From positions 930,001 through 994,000 of the forward strand of contig NZ_CP025085.1 of assembly GCF_002847015.1 (NCBI RefSeq): a stretch of 64,000 nucleotides of DNA. Reading direction: 5' to 3'. Made by a program: the position numbers and the translations under genes. Positions within the stretch are counted from its first letter, which is position 1; each line of letters starts with the position of its first letter. Under the pieces are notes generated by a model. It searched no databases. It saw nothing but the letters and a program-made list of their open reading frames with translations, and was not told the origin of the DNA. Shown one piece after another: positions 29,336 to 36,411 of the stretch. The stretch is from Prodigiosinella confusarubida. Lineage in GTDB: Bacteria > Pseudomonadota > Gammaproteobacteria > Enterobacterales > Enterobacteriaceae.

Positions 29336-29964
29336 GTGGAAAAGGAAACATGGGCATTAGTTGGAGCAGCAGCCATCGCAGGGCCGCTTATTTTTAACAC
29401 AGTAAAAGAGGCGGTCTGGGAGAGGAAAAAAAGGAAAAGAGAAGAACTACATTAGTAATACAGCTTATATTCGTGCTAGACAAATATATATCTCAGTGTG
29501 AATTCTTGTCTTATAACGACGGTATTTATGATCCTGAAAAAGAATACAAGGTAACAGGGTATGTTAAACCTGAACTGCAATTATCATCGGTGAAAGGTGA
29601 CTATAAATATCTGGATGCAGATATGCTTTACAGGCTGCACGGCATCGATTCGAAACGTGAACAGGTGATCAGTGAACTTTCAAACCTTGATGACTCTTAC
29701 TTTGATGATGCACCAGATTGCACAGGTTATTATGCCAAGCGGCAGGAACCCTACGCAAAGCACGGCCTGTATGTAATCGAACTCTCAGAGAATATTTGTC
29801 GAAAATTCGAAATAAAACATGTGCCATGGGAAGGGGGATTCAATCCGGCGGTCTCCATTCGGGAACGTCTGGTTCAGATTCGCGCATCGAAGTCCCGCGC
29901 CAGTCTCCGCAGAATGGAAATGAAGGCGAAGCGAGTCGCTGAAAAACAGCGAAAATTACTGTGA
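29336..29964 (+). pseudogene. Hypothetical membrane-anchored protein split by a one-base shift in an A7 run
   Basis: A GTG at 29336 follows AGGAA by 5 bases and opens ETWALVGAAAIAGPLIFNT, a short hydrophobic segment, then ERKKRKREELH and a stop at 29453. If one A is added to the A7 run at 29426-29432, the text continues as ERKKKEKRRTTLVIQLIFVL straight into the 163-codon frame at 29473-29964 (LDKYISQCEFLSY ... MKAKRVAEKQRKLL). That frame alone has only a GTG without a ribosome site. The joined protein would be about 208 residues, with one N-terminal membrane segment and a cytosolic domain of unknown role. It could be a real deletion, a sequencing error, or slippage on the A run. Confidence 0.6.
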
Positions 29965-30029
29965 CGGTAGGTTACGCTGCGACCCGAATTGTCAACGATC
30001 CGCAGAAAGATATGCTCGAAAACAGACGT

Positions 30030-30050
30030 AAAAAAACCGCCTGCCGGCGG
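30030..30050 (-). terminator. Intrinsic terminator of the hypothetical gene at 30057
   Basis: On the minus strand CCGCC-GGCA-GGCGG is followed directly by a run of seven T (plus-strand A7 at 30030-30036). It lies immediately after the stop codon of the gene. Confidence 0.8.
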
Positions 30051-30056
30051 CTTGTA

Positions 30057-30509
30057 TTAGGCTGTTTTTCCGGTTCCCAGCGTGCGAACCTCATGTTCCG
30101 ACATCCAGTTATCCGTAGCCTCTGTATGCCCGTCTGATTCGGTAAACACGATAATTTCATGAGCGGGGTTGAGGCTCGCCTGATTTTCAACAGATTTCAG
30201 CAGCTTAGGGCTGGGGAACATCAATAAATACACCGCTTCCGGCAGATAACTCTTATTCAGGGTCAGGGGCGAATATAAGCTCAATTTCCGTCCGTTAACG
30301 GAGATAACCTGATTTGACTTAAGTTTATTAACAACTCTTTTGTCAAAGATGCGTTCTAGTATTTGATCGCAGTGTGATTTGTTGTTCACGCACAGATAGA
30401 CCTCACACTGATGGTGTTCGGCTCGGTCAGTAGCATATTTTAAGATGCTTCCGTGCAGCCCGTTCATAAGCTCAGAAAACTCACGCTGCAATATCACCCG
30501 GTCAGTCAT
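30057..30509 (-). CDS. Hypothetical protein (150 residues)
   Basis: Start at 30509 with AAGGAAC 5-6 bases upstream; a longer frame to 30644 has no ribosome site. The protein begins MTDRVILQREFSELMNGLHG and is soluble and mixed in charge (VYLCVNNKSHCDQILERIFD, YLLMFPSPKLLKSVENQASL). No family recognised. It has its own intrinsic terminator and lies alone between the split membrane-protein gene and the toxin-antitoxin pair, so it is a single-gene cargo unit. The 238 bp before it hold only a T-rich tail with a weak stem near 30640-30665 and an imperfect GTCCGCT/AGCAGAC stem at 30689-30711. Confidence 0.6.
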   Translation of the reverse strand: MTDRVILQREFSELMNGLHGSILKYATDRAEHHQCEVYLCVNNKSHCDQILERIFDKRVVNKLKSNQVISVNGRKLSLYSPLTLNKSYLPEAVYLLMFPSPKLLKSVENQASLNPAHEIIVFTESDGHTEATDNWMSEHEVRTLGTGKTA

Positions 30510-30747
30510 TTTAGTTCCTTTTGATGAATGAATTTCGGCATCCATCATATCGGTAACGTCCGGTTCAGCACAGTGCGGCTGCGCGTCAGATTGCATGGTT
30601 CGGCATATTAGGCGTTTTACCGAATGCTCGCAAAAAGTGAGCAAAAAAACCGCCTCGCAGTGGTATTAAAGCAAAGTACAATCGCTAAGTCCGCTCTGGC
30701 ACATAGCAGACCGTCAATCTATATTCCAAAATAACCAGTCCAATAAA

Positions 30748-31071
30748 TCAAACCAGCACCTTCAACCCATGCTTCTGCACCACGGTAAGCAGTTTCAGCG
30801 ATAACCCGCTGGGGCGTTTTACACCACTTTCCCATTTTTGCACCGTTGAAACACTGGTATTCAGGTAACGGGCAAAAACCGGTTGGCTGACGTTCAGCTT
30901 CTCACGTAGTGCTTTTATTTCTAGCGGTTGAAGATCATCCACACTATTGATGCAGGCTTTGTCAAAGTTTCGCATCGTTTCCTGTGGGATAGCGTCGACG
31001 CTGAATAAGCCAGAAGCCGCGCTGTGGATAGCTTCAAATGCAGGACTCTTGAATTTACTTTTTGCGGTCAT
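30748..31071 (-). CDS. HigA/NadS-like antitoxin (XRE helix-turn-helix)
   Basis: A 107-residue protein. The C-terminal half is an XRE-type helix-turn-helix: LREKLNVSQPVFARYLNTSV, STVQKWESGVKRPSG. This is the pattern of HigA/NadS antitoxins that bind their own promoter. Its start lies inside the end of the toxin gene (17-bp overlap), so the pair is translationally coupled with the toxin first, as in higBA modules. The N-terminal 40 residues (FEAIHSAASGLFSVDAIPQE) probably wrap the toxin. Confidence 0.82.
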   Translation of the reverse strand: MTAKSKFKSPAFEAIHSAASGLFSVDAIPQETMRNFDKACINSVDDLQPLEIKALREKLNVSQPVFARYLNTSVSTVQKWESGVKRPSGLSLKLLTVVQKHGLKVLV

Positions 31072-31414
31072 GGCAAATCTCCACCAGTTCTTTATGCTTA
31101 ATCAGTGCCGTAATCTTTTCATCGGCAAGGTTGGCATACTGCTTCGCCAGTTCGCGGAACCCGGCCAGTTCACGATCATCAATGTTCGCCATATCCTGCT
31201 TGGCATACAGGAACGTGTAAAACCAATGTTCCCCGCCTTTCGCCAGTATGATGGCGCGATCTCGGTTTTGGTTAAGACGTTTCTTGTAAACGCCGCCGCC
31301 GAGATCATCAGCTTTCCCCTGAGTTACCGCCTCAATGGCCTGACATAACTCACTATCCTTGATAGCGTGGGATTTAGCCGCCTTAGTAAACCATTTGGTT
31401 TTGAATACACGCAT
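31055..31414 (-). CDS. RelE/HigB-family toxin
   Basis: A 119-residue basic protein: MRVFKTKWFTKAAKSHAIKD, then LGGGVYKKRLNQNRDRAIIL and WFYTFLYAKQDMANIDDREL. This is the RelE-like group (PF06296) usually paired with an XRE antitoxin; members cut mRNA or otherwise block translation. It is first in the two-gene unit with the antitoxin at 30748. A perfect palindrome at 31442-31456, overlapping a TATAGT -10-like box, lies 28 bp upstream and is the likely autoregulatory operator. The pair would help keep the island in the cell. Confidence 0.82.
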   Translation of the reverse strand: MRVFKTKWFTKAAKSHAIKDSELCQAIEAVTQGKADDLGGGVYKKRLNQNRDRAIILAKGGEHWFYTFLYAKQDMANIDDRELAGFRELAKQYANLADEKITALIKHKELVEICHDRKK

Positions 31415-31434
31415 CAGGCCAGCATTCCATACCT

Positions 31435-31559
31435 TTAACTATAGCACTTAGTGCTAGATTACTCCCTTTTGATGAATATTCAAACTACTTGAAGTCTGCA
31501 AAATTCCGTCGTATTTTTATCCGAGTAATCCGTTGTCTTAGACAACTGCCAATGTTTCC
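31435..31559 (+). repeat. Imperfect direct repeat, copy 2 (inside the island)
   Basis: Colinear with 24262-24385 outside the island (see there). Here it forms the upstream region of the toxin-antitoxin pair and includes its operator. Confidence 0.75.
31442..31456. promoter_or_regulatory. Palindromic operator of the toxin-antitoxin pair
   Basis: TAGCACT-T-AGTGCTA, perfect 7-bp arms around one base. On the minus strand it overlaps TATAGT, a likely -10 box for the toxin gene. Copy 1 of the repeat has the same palindrome with one mismatch. Confidence 0.65.
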
Positions 31560-32422
31560 AGTGTCAGGATGATACGAGTGACCTGAGAGAAACGCCTTCG
31601 GGTGGTCACACTGCTAAAGTCATAAGGAATGAAGCGTGGTCTGAGACTGACGCCTTCGGGCGACCACACCGGTACTCTTCCGTAGCCTGAAAGGAAGAGA
31701 GCGTGATGAAGAAGCGCGGTAAATCTGCTTACCTTCTGCAAGCAGATGTCGTCAGGGCCGCTATGAGCGTGACGATGAAGGCTACTACTATACCTCAAGC
31801 CCAACTATTGCTGTGGGCCTCGCTATACCCAGCCAGAGAGCGGCTTCCATACCGTAGGGGACTGGCCTGTAGCTGCAACGTTATCGTTGTGGTGATTTCA
31901 CTTCACAGGCGGCTTAAACAGCGCTTACTTCTGTAAGTTCACGCTATCGTGCAACTTTAGCTTTATTCGTCTCAATGATTTGCGTCTGTGCGTGTGAACG
32001 TGCTGGCTGCGCGCTGCTATGCCGTAAGGCATCGGCTACGCGCCTGCCTGCATCGTCTGCACCGGCGTCACTTTTTCCGTGCCAACGGATGAAAGTGACG
32101 CCGCAGCCTATGGGCACGTCAGCCCCTGAGACAAGCAACTTCAACCACTGCGTCATGAATCTGACACACCTATTTGTGCCGAACTGATCGCTTTTTTTTT
32201 ACAGGAGATTGAACCGATACCGAGGCAGGCCCAACGGCCTGAGGGGAAAACCTGCAACCGCAGGCGGTCGCACAGAGTGCATAAACCGACACCCCGCAAT
32301 ACCTCAACCGCTGCCCGCTCTGGCGCACAGGTATCGTTCAAGGCAGGTCAATTCCCATTGTGTCTGCCATTTCCCCAAGCGCCAGAGAAAAGCAGCAGGT
32401 TGAAATTGTAGGGAGAAGTTGC
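31560..32422. other. Structured region between the toxin gene and the second recombinase
   Basis: About 860 bp densely packed with stem-loops. Related pair: GTGACC/GGTCAC at 31578-31609 and GTGGTC/GACCAC at 31636-31667, both with ACGCCTTCGGG inside. Others: ATCTGCTT/AAGCAGAT 31723-31747, CAACG/CGTTG 31876-31889, ATGCC/GGCAT 32019-32032, a long one at 32064-32102, CAGGCC/GGCCTG 32226-32241 and CCTGC/GCAGG 32251-32264. Two short plus-strand frames (31703-31936 and 31975-32187) may be a degraded phage-like gene, but I cannot support them. It could be regulatory RNA like the P4 immunity RNA, or a replication site. Confidence 0.5.
32064..32102. other. Long perfect hairpin (39 nt)
   Basis: GGCGTCACTTT (32064-32074) pairs over 11 bp with AAAGTGACGCC (32092-32102). 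Inside, TCCGT/ACGGA form a second 5-bp stem with loop GCCA. No U-run follows, so it is not a plain terminator. It lies about 320 bp upstream of the recombinase gene. Confidence 0.75.
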
Positions 32423-33301
32423 ATGAGTAAATTAAGTCGTGAAATGACCACACTGGCTAAACAGGCCGGTGGGAGCTACAAAACAGTTCATGATCGCATC
32501 CGTATTATGGACAGGCTCTGCCGTCACTTACTGGCGCTGAATATTCAGGTGCGTGACATCAAGTACCTCAAAACCAGACATATCGAAAGTTATGTCGCTG
32601 AGCGCTTGTCAAAATGCATTGCCGTTCGCACGCTTCACAACGAAATGGCAGCTCTGCGCGCAGTGCTCAGGCAGGGAGGACGGGAAAAGCTCGTCGCTTC
32701 TGAGCGCCTGACGAATAAAACACTGGGACTGGGTGGCGCAAGCCGTGCGGGTACAAAGTTTGCCATCCCGGATGCGCTCTATCAGTCTGTGCTGAACACT
32801 GCCCGTCAGGACGATGCCGGTCTGGCCTGTGCACTTCAGCTTGCCCGGTTGCTGGGGTTGCGCTCTCAGGAGACGGTGCAGTGCGCCAGTTCGTTGAAAA
32901 CATGGGAAAAGCAGCTTGAACTCCATCAACAAACGCTCACCGTGGTATTTGGCACCAAAGGCGGCAGGCCGCGTGAAACCCGGATTATCGATCGCGAAGC
33001 CATTCAACGAGCAGTGAAAGCGGCGCTAAAGGTGGCTGAGGCGCGTAACGGCAGGTTGATCGATAAATCCGACCTGAAAACCGCCATGAACTTCTGGCGC
33101 ACACAGACCACCCGATTGGGGCTGACCGGTCACTATTCTCCGCACAGCCTGCGCTACGCATGGGCGCAGGATGCAATCCGTTATTACCTGTCACAAGGAT
33201 TTTCCCGTAGTGAAGCCAGAGCGTTAACGTCAATGGATCTCGGCCATGGTGATGGCCGGGGCCGCTACGTTGAACGCGTTTACACCCGGAAGGAGGATTG
33301 A
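32423..33301 (+). CDS. Tyrosine recombinase-like protein of the island (second integrase)
   Basis: A 292-residue protein with AGGGAGA 6 bases before the ATG. The N-terminal SAM-like core-binding domain (SYKTVHDRIRIMDRLCRHLL) is followed by a catalytic domain with R in ARLLGLRSQETVQC, H-x-x-R in SPHSLRYAWA, a late GHG motif (MDLGHGDGRGRYVERVY) and the tyrosine in that segment. The set fits the phage integrase-like group found with AlpA and primase genes in P4-like islands. It overlaps the Shine-Dalgarno of alpA, so the two are coupled. Its role beside the broken int could be excision or dimer resolution. This is inference. Confidence 0.75.
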   Translation: MSKLSREMTTLAKQAGGSYKTVHDRIRIMDRLCRHLLALNIQVRDIKYLKTRHIESYVAERLSKCIAVRTLHNEMAALRAVLRQGGREKLVASERLTNKTLGLGGASRAGTKFAIPDALYQSVLNTARQDDAGLACALQLARLLGLRSQETVQCASSLKTWEKQLELHQQTLTVVFGTKGGRPRETRIIDREAIQRAVKAALKVAEARNGRLIDKSDLKTAMNFWRTQTTRLGLTGHYSPHSLRYAWAQDAIRYYLSQGFSRSEARALTSMDLGHGDGRGRYVERVYTRKED

Positions 33302-33303
33302 TC

Positions 33304-33603
33304 ATGGCAGATATCACGTTAATTCGCTTATCGGGTGTGATGAAAAAAACCAGCCTTAAAAAATCATGGATTTACCTGCTGATGAAGCAGGGGGAATTTC
33401 CTCAGGCGGTCAAAATCGGTTCCCGCTCCGTGGCATGGGTGGAAAGCGAAGTGAATGACTGGATCGCTGCACGCGTCAGCCTGCGAATACCTGTCAATGG
33501 TGGCTCAGGCGGGGGCTCCGCAAGGAGCGCCGGGCTACGTGGTAACCGGTTACGCCAACCCCGTCTGGGCTACCACCATAGAGGTTGGCGTCTCAGGTGG
33601 TAG
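33304..33603 (+). CDS. AlpA-family transcriptional regulator
   Basis: A 99-residue protein with AGGAGG (33291-33296) 7 bases before its ATG. Residues about 1-60 are an AlpA/MerR-like helix-turn-helix: LIRLSGVMKKTSLKKSWIYL, GEFPQAVKIGSRSVAWVESE, VNDWIAAR. AlpA-like proteins activate integrase or excision genes in P4-like elements. The last 35 residues (GGSGGGSARSAGLRGNRLRQ and on) are unusual low-complexity, basic text beyond the normal length, which may reflect a lost stop. It lies between the second recombinase and the primase unit. Confidence 0.82.
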   Translation: MADITLIRLSGVMKKTSLKKSWIYLLMKQGEFPQAVKIGSRSVAWVESEVNDWIAARVSLRIPVNGGSGGGSARSAGLRGNRLRQPRLGYHHRGWRLRW

Positions 33604-33694
33604 TGATACCCTGCTTACCACGGAGGCTGCCTTATGGCTACGACCCTTCCCTTTCTATACCCGCAATCTTTCTTTTTTTCTGCGGGGGTACATC

Positions 33695-33871
33695 ATGTAT
33701 GACCCCATACCGCTTACGCTGGAAGAACTCGTCGATCACTGTCGGGCGCTGGCCTATGCCATCATCGAACTGGAAAACGCCCTCGCTAAAGAACTGTTGA
33801 TGTTTATCTTGTGGGAGCGTCTGAATCAGTTAAATGACACACTGGAAGCGGAGGTATCTGACGATGAGTAA
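33695..33871 (+). CDS. Small hypothetical protein upstream of the primase
   Basis: A 58-residue acidic, helical protein starting MYDPIPLTLEELVDHCRALA, with GGGGG 8 bases before the ATG. It overlaps the primase start by 8 bp, so it is co-translated with it. Similar tiny genes precede primases in P4-like elements. The function is unknown. The 90 bp between alpA and this gene hold a weak GTGGTA/TACCAC inverted repeat near 33596. Confidence 0.65.
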   Translation: MYDPIPLTLEELVDHCRALAYAIIELENALAKELLMFILWERLNQLNDTLEAEVSDDE

Positions 33872-35900
33872 ATTCGTTTCGGATATTACCGCTCAGTCCC
33901 GCTACTGCTGGTCGTCCATTCTTGCAGCGCTGGATATTTCGGTGCCTTCCGGTGGGAAACATGGCTCTTGTCCTGCCTGCGGTGGGAAAGATCGTTTTCG
34001 TTTTGATGATAAAGAAGGGCGGGGGACGTGGTTTTGTAATCAGTGTGGTCATGGTGATGGCCTCGACCTGATAGCACAAGTCAGACACTGCGACCTGCCA
34101 GCCGCCGCAAAACAGGTGGCCAGTCTGACATTACCCACGTCAACAGCGCCAGCCAGGAAAAAGGCCGCTGACCGCCCGCCTCTTGTGGATAAAATCAAGA
34201 CCATGCTGAACCATTCAAGTAATGGTGAAAACGTGTATTTGAAAACGAAAGGGCTCTCCACCACTCTCCCATGCCTGACCGCGCAGCAAAAAACGCGCAT
34301 TAGCGGTATCACGTTTGATAGGGGAAGCCTTCTGTTAGCGCTGCACCGCGTTTCCGGTGAGCTTACCGGCGCACAGTTGATCAACGACAACGGAGAAAAA
34401 CGCCTGCTGCCTGGTTCACAGTTGAAAGGCGCCTTCATCGCGGTACATTATCCGAAAGAGCCGGACACTATCGTGATCACCGAAGGGTACGCCACCGGCC
34501 TGACCATCAGTCTGATAACCACGGCGGCCGTTGTCGCGGCGGTTTCTGCAACCAACCTGATAAATGTCGCTAAAGCCTTACGCAACGAGTATCCCAAAGC
34601 CACCCTTATTTTGGCGGGCGATCATGATGTCCATGCCGACGGCGCGACCAATATCGGCAAAGAACAGGCAGAAAAAGCCGCGCTGGCTGTGGATGGCTGG
34701 GTTTCGTTACCACCCACCACAAGGCTCTGTGACTGGGATGATTACCGTCAGCAATATGGGCTTGAGGCCACCAAATCCGCCTTCAACAAGCAACGTTATC
34801 AGCCCGATACCATGCATACCCCTTTAGTCCGCATCGATACTGCTACATCCGCGTTCAACACCTCATTACCCCTACGCAAAGGCTCTGACGGTTTTGATAC
34901 TCGGCAGGATTATCTGATTAAAGGCTATCTGCCGAGTTCGTCGGTGGCCAGCGCTTACGGTGCCAGCGGCTCTTATAAGTCTTTTCTGGCGGTGTCGTGG
35001 GGATGTCATATCGCCACCGGCAAACCGTGGGCGGGCAAGCCAGTGACGCAGGGGGCGGTGATTTATGTCGTCGGTGAAGGCGGGATTGGTGTTCCCCGTC
35101 GTATCCGGGCATGGGAGAAGACACTTAACAGCGGCAGCCCGATTGACGCACTTTATCGAGTGGATTGCCCGATCTTTCCGGCCAGCCCGGAGAGCGTGCA
35201 GCAAGTGATACAAGCCGCACGCGATGTGAAAGTCGCCTCCGGTATGCCGGTTCGTCTGATTATTCTGGATACGCTTGCCCGCTGTTTTGGCGGTTCGGAT
35301 GAGAATGCGGCTAAAGATATGGGCGCATTCATTCAGGGATGTGACGCGATTAAAGCGGCAACACAGGCCACGGTGCTAATTATTCATCATTCCGGTAAAG
35401 ATCAGGACAAAGGCGCACGAGGCTCCAGTGCCTTCCGTGCCGCGCTGGACGTGGAATTTAACGTCAGGCGTGAAGGTGATGGCGGCGCGTTGATCCTCAG
35501 TTGCACCAAGATGAAAGATGCAGAAGAGCCGCCGCGTCGCGCCTATGACCTGAATGCCGTTGATCTGTACGTGGATGATGATGGCGATCAGATCACCTCG
35601 CTGGTACTGAACGATGAAGGCCGTGAAGTCAGAGAGGATGATGTTGGCAACGATCCTGATTTAGCCGGTATTTCTAGGCTGACAGAAAACCATGTCGCCT
35701 TATGGCAGGCCATTCGTTCACGCACGGCCAACGGCGAAGGCTGCACCCGTTCATTAGTACGAGACGATATGCGGGCAATGGGCTTTGATGTGAACAAGAA
35801 GTTCACCCGATGGTTGGACAAGCTGGAAAAAGATGGCCTGATCGCCTTTGAAGGGGAACGGATCACGCCGTTATCGCAACGGAATAAGATGGGGGATTAA
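33864..35900 (+). CDS. P4 alpha-like primase with RepA-type helicase domain
   Basis: A 678-residue replication protein, start at 33864 with GGAGGT 8 bases upstream. N-terminal zinc ribbon: C36, C39, C58 and C61 (SCPACGGKDRFRFDD, WFCNQCGHGDG). Then a Toprim-like primase region (TIVITEGYATGLTI, LILAGDHDVH) and a RecA/RepA-type ATPase with Walker A GASGSYKS at 366-373, Walker B LIILDTLARC with D469 and IIHHSGKDQDKGARGSSAF. This organisation is that of P4 alpha/RepA primase-helicases, which let the element replicate on its own. An array of GTGGGGGAA repeats directly after the gene is a candidate origin. Confidence 0.9.
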   Translation: MSKFVSDITAQSRYCWSSILAALDISVPSGGKHGSCPACGGKDRFRFDDKEGRGTWFCNQCGHGDGLDLIAQVRHCDLPAAAKQVASLTLPTSTAPARKKAADRPPLVDKIKTMLNHSSNGENVYLKTKGLSTTLPCLTAQQKTRISGITFDRGSLLLALHRVSGELTGAQLINDNGEKRLLPGSQLKGAFIAVHYPKEPDTIVITEGYATGLTISLITTAAVVAAVSATNLINVAKALRNEYPKATLILAGDHDVHADGATNIGKEQAEKAALAVDGWVSLPPTTRLCDWDDYRQQYGLEATKSAFNKQRYQPDTMHTPLVRIDTATSAFNTSLPLRKGSDGFDTRQDYLIKGYLPSSSVASAYGASGSYKSFLAVSWGCHIATGKPWAGKPVTQGAVIYVVGEGGIGVPRRIRAWEKTLNSGSPIDALYRVDCPIFPASPESVQQVIQAARDVKVASGMPVRLIILDTLARCFGGSDENAAKDMGAFIQGCDAIKAATQATVLIIHHSGKDQDKGARGSSAFRAALDVEFNVRREGDGGALILSCTKMKDAEEPPRRAYDLNAVDLYVDDDGDQITSLVLNDEGREVREDDVGNDPDLAGISRLTENHVALWQAIRSRTANGEGCTRSLVRDDMRAMGFDVNKKFTRWLDKLEKDGLIAFEGERITPLSQRNKMGD

Positions 35901-36089
35901 ACGGGGGAAAGTGGGGGCGAACGGATAATGCGTCATCCTATCCGGCATTTTCCCCCATTTCCCACGCATATATAGACGCGAAGTGGGGGAATAACTTAAC
36001 TCACTAATAAATAATTGCTTTTAATCTAGCCATGAAAATCAGGTGGGGGAAGCCGTGATCCCTGAGCAAGTGGGGGAAAGGTGGGGGAT
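35889..36089. repeat. GTGGGGGAA iteron-like cluster, candidate replication origin
   Basis: Eight copies of a G5-core motif within 200 bp: cores at 35891, 35903, 35913, 35985, 36045, 36072 and 36083 on the plus strand and one inverted at 35952-35956. Four read GTGGGGGAA or GTGGGGGAT in full. The first lies in the last codons of the primase gene and the rest follow it. The remaining 36090-36363 has no supported gene. Confidence 0.65.
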
Positions 36090-36146
36090 GGTTTTCTGTT
36101 CCCGAGCTGGTGAGTTATGGAAAAATCACCCACATAAGAAAGATGA

Positions 36147-36178
36147 GCGCCAGCCCCTCCCAAAAAAGGGGCTGGCGC
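36147..36178. other. Perfect 12-bp hairpin right of the iterons
   Basis: GCGCCAGCCCCT (36147-36158) and AGGGGCTGGCGC (36167-36178) around an 8-base loop. There is no U-run on either side. It may end transcription from the primase operon before pabA or be part of the origin. Confidence 0.7.
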
Positions 36179-36316
36179 GATGTGATGGGTTCCGCCGTAT
36201 GGTCATAGGTATCTTTAGCGTTTTGTTAAAGTAAATTTCTTGTCATCCCTTTCATGCTGGAGACAGGTACAATGGCTTTTACCGCTTTAGCCCATAAGCA
36301 TGTATCGAAAAAAATT

Positions 36317-36336
36317 GCGGGTATTCTTGCGGGTAT
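36317..36336. promoter_or_regulatory. Arm-type GCGGGTAT repeats at the right island end
   Basis: GCGGGTAT at 36317-36324 and 36329-36336, 12 bp apart, the same spacing and orientation as at 24826-24845. It lies 27 bp inside attR. Confidence 0.65.
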
Positions 36337-36363
36337 GAAAAGAAAGATCAAATAACATTTTTA

Positions 36364-36411
36364 TTATTTATCAATAAGTTAGGTTTGATATGCTGCTATT
36401 AATTGATAACT
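36364..36411 (+). repeat. attR: 48-bp direct repeat over the pabA start
   Basis: Identical to 24663-24710. It includes AGG and the pabA ATG at 36390 plus seven codons, so integration regenerates the gene start while replacing everything upstream. Confidence 0.9.

Larger units (their letters stand above)
24663..36411. mobile_element. P4-like genomic island integrated at the 5' end of pabA
   Basis: About 11.7 kb bounded by identical 48-bp direct repeats. It has a P4-type integrase gene next to the left end, a second recombinase, an AlpA-like regulator, a primase-helicase and toxin-antitoxin-like genes. The right repeat contains the pabA start codon, the left one a displaced copy of it. The integrase is broken twice, so self-excision is unlikely without help. 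Confidence 0.85.

Noticed and set aside
31703-32187. Two short plus-strand frames as real island genes
   Set aside because: They are in different frames, overlap several stem-loops, and I could not confirm any family. Left as part of the structured region.
36272-36355. 27-codon frame (MAFTALAHKHVSKK...) near the right island end
   Set aside because: It runs through the GCGGGTAT arm repeats, is very short, and has a GGAG at rather long distance. Site function explains the sequence better.
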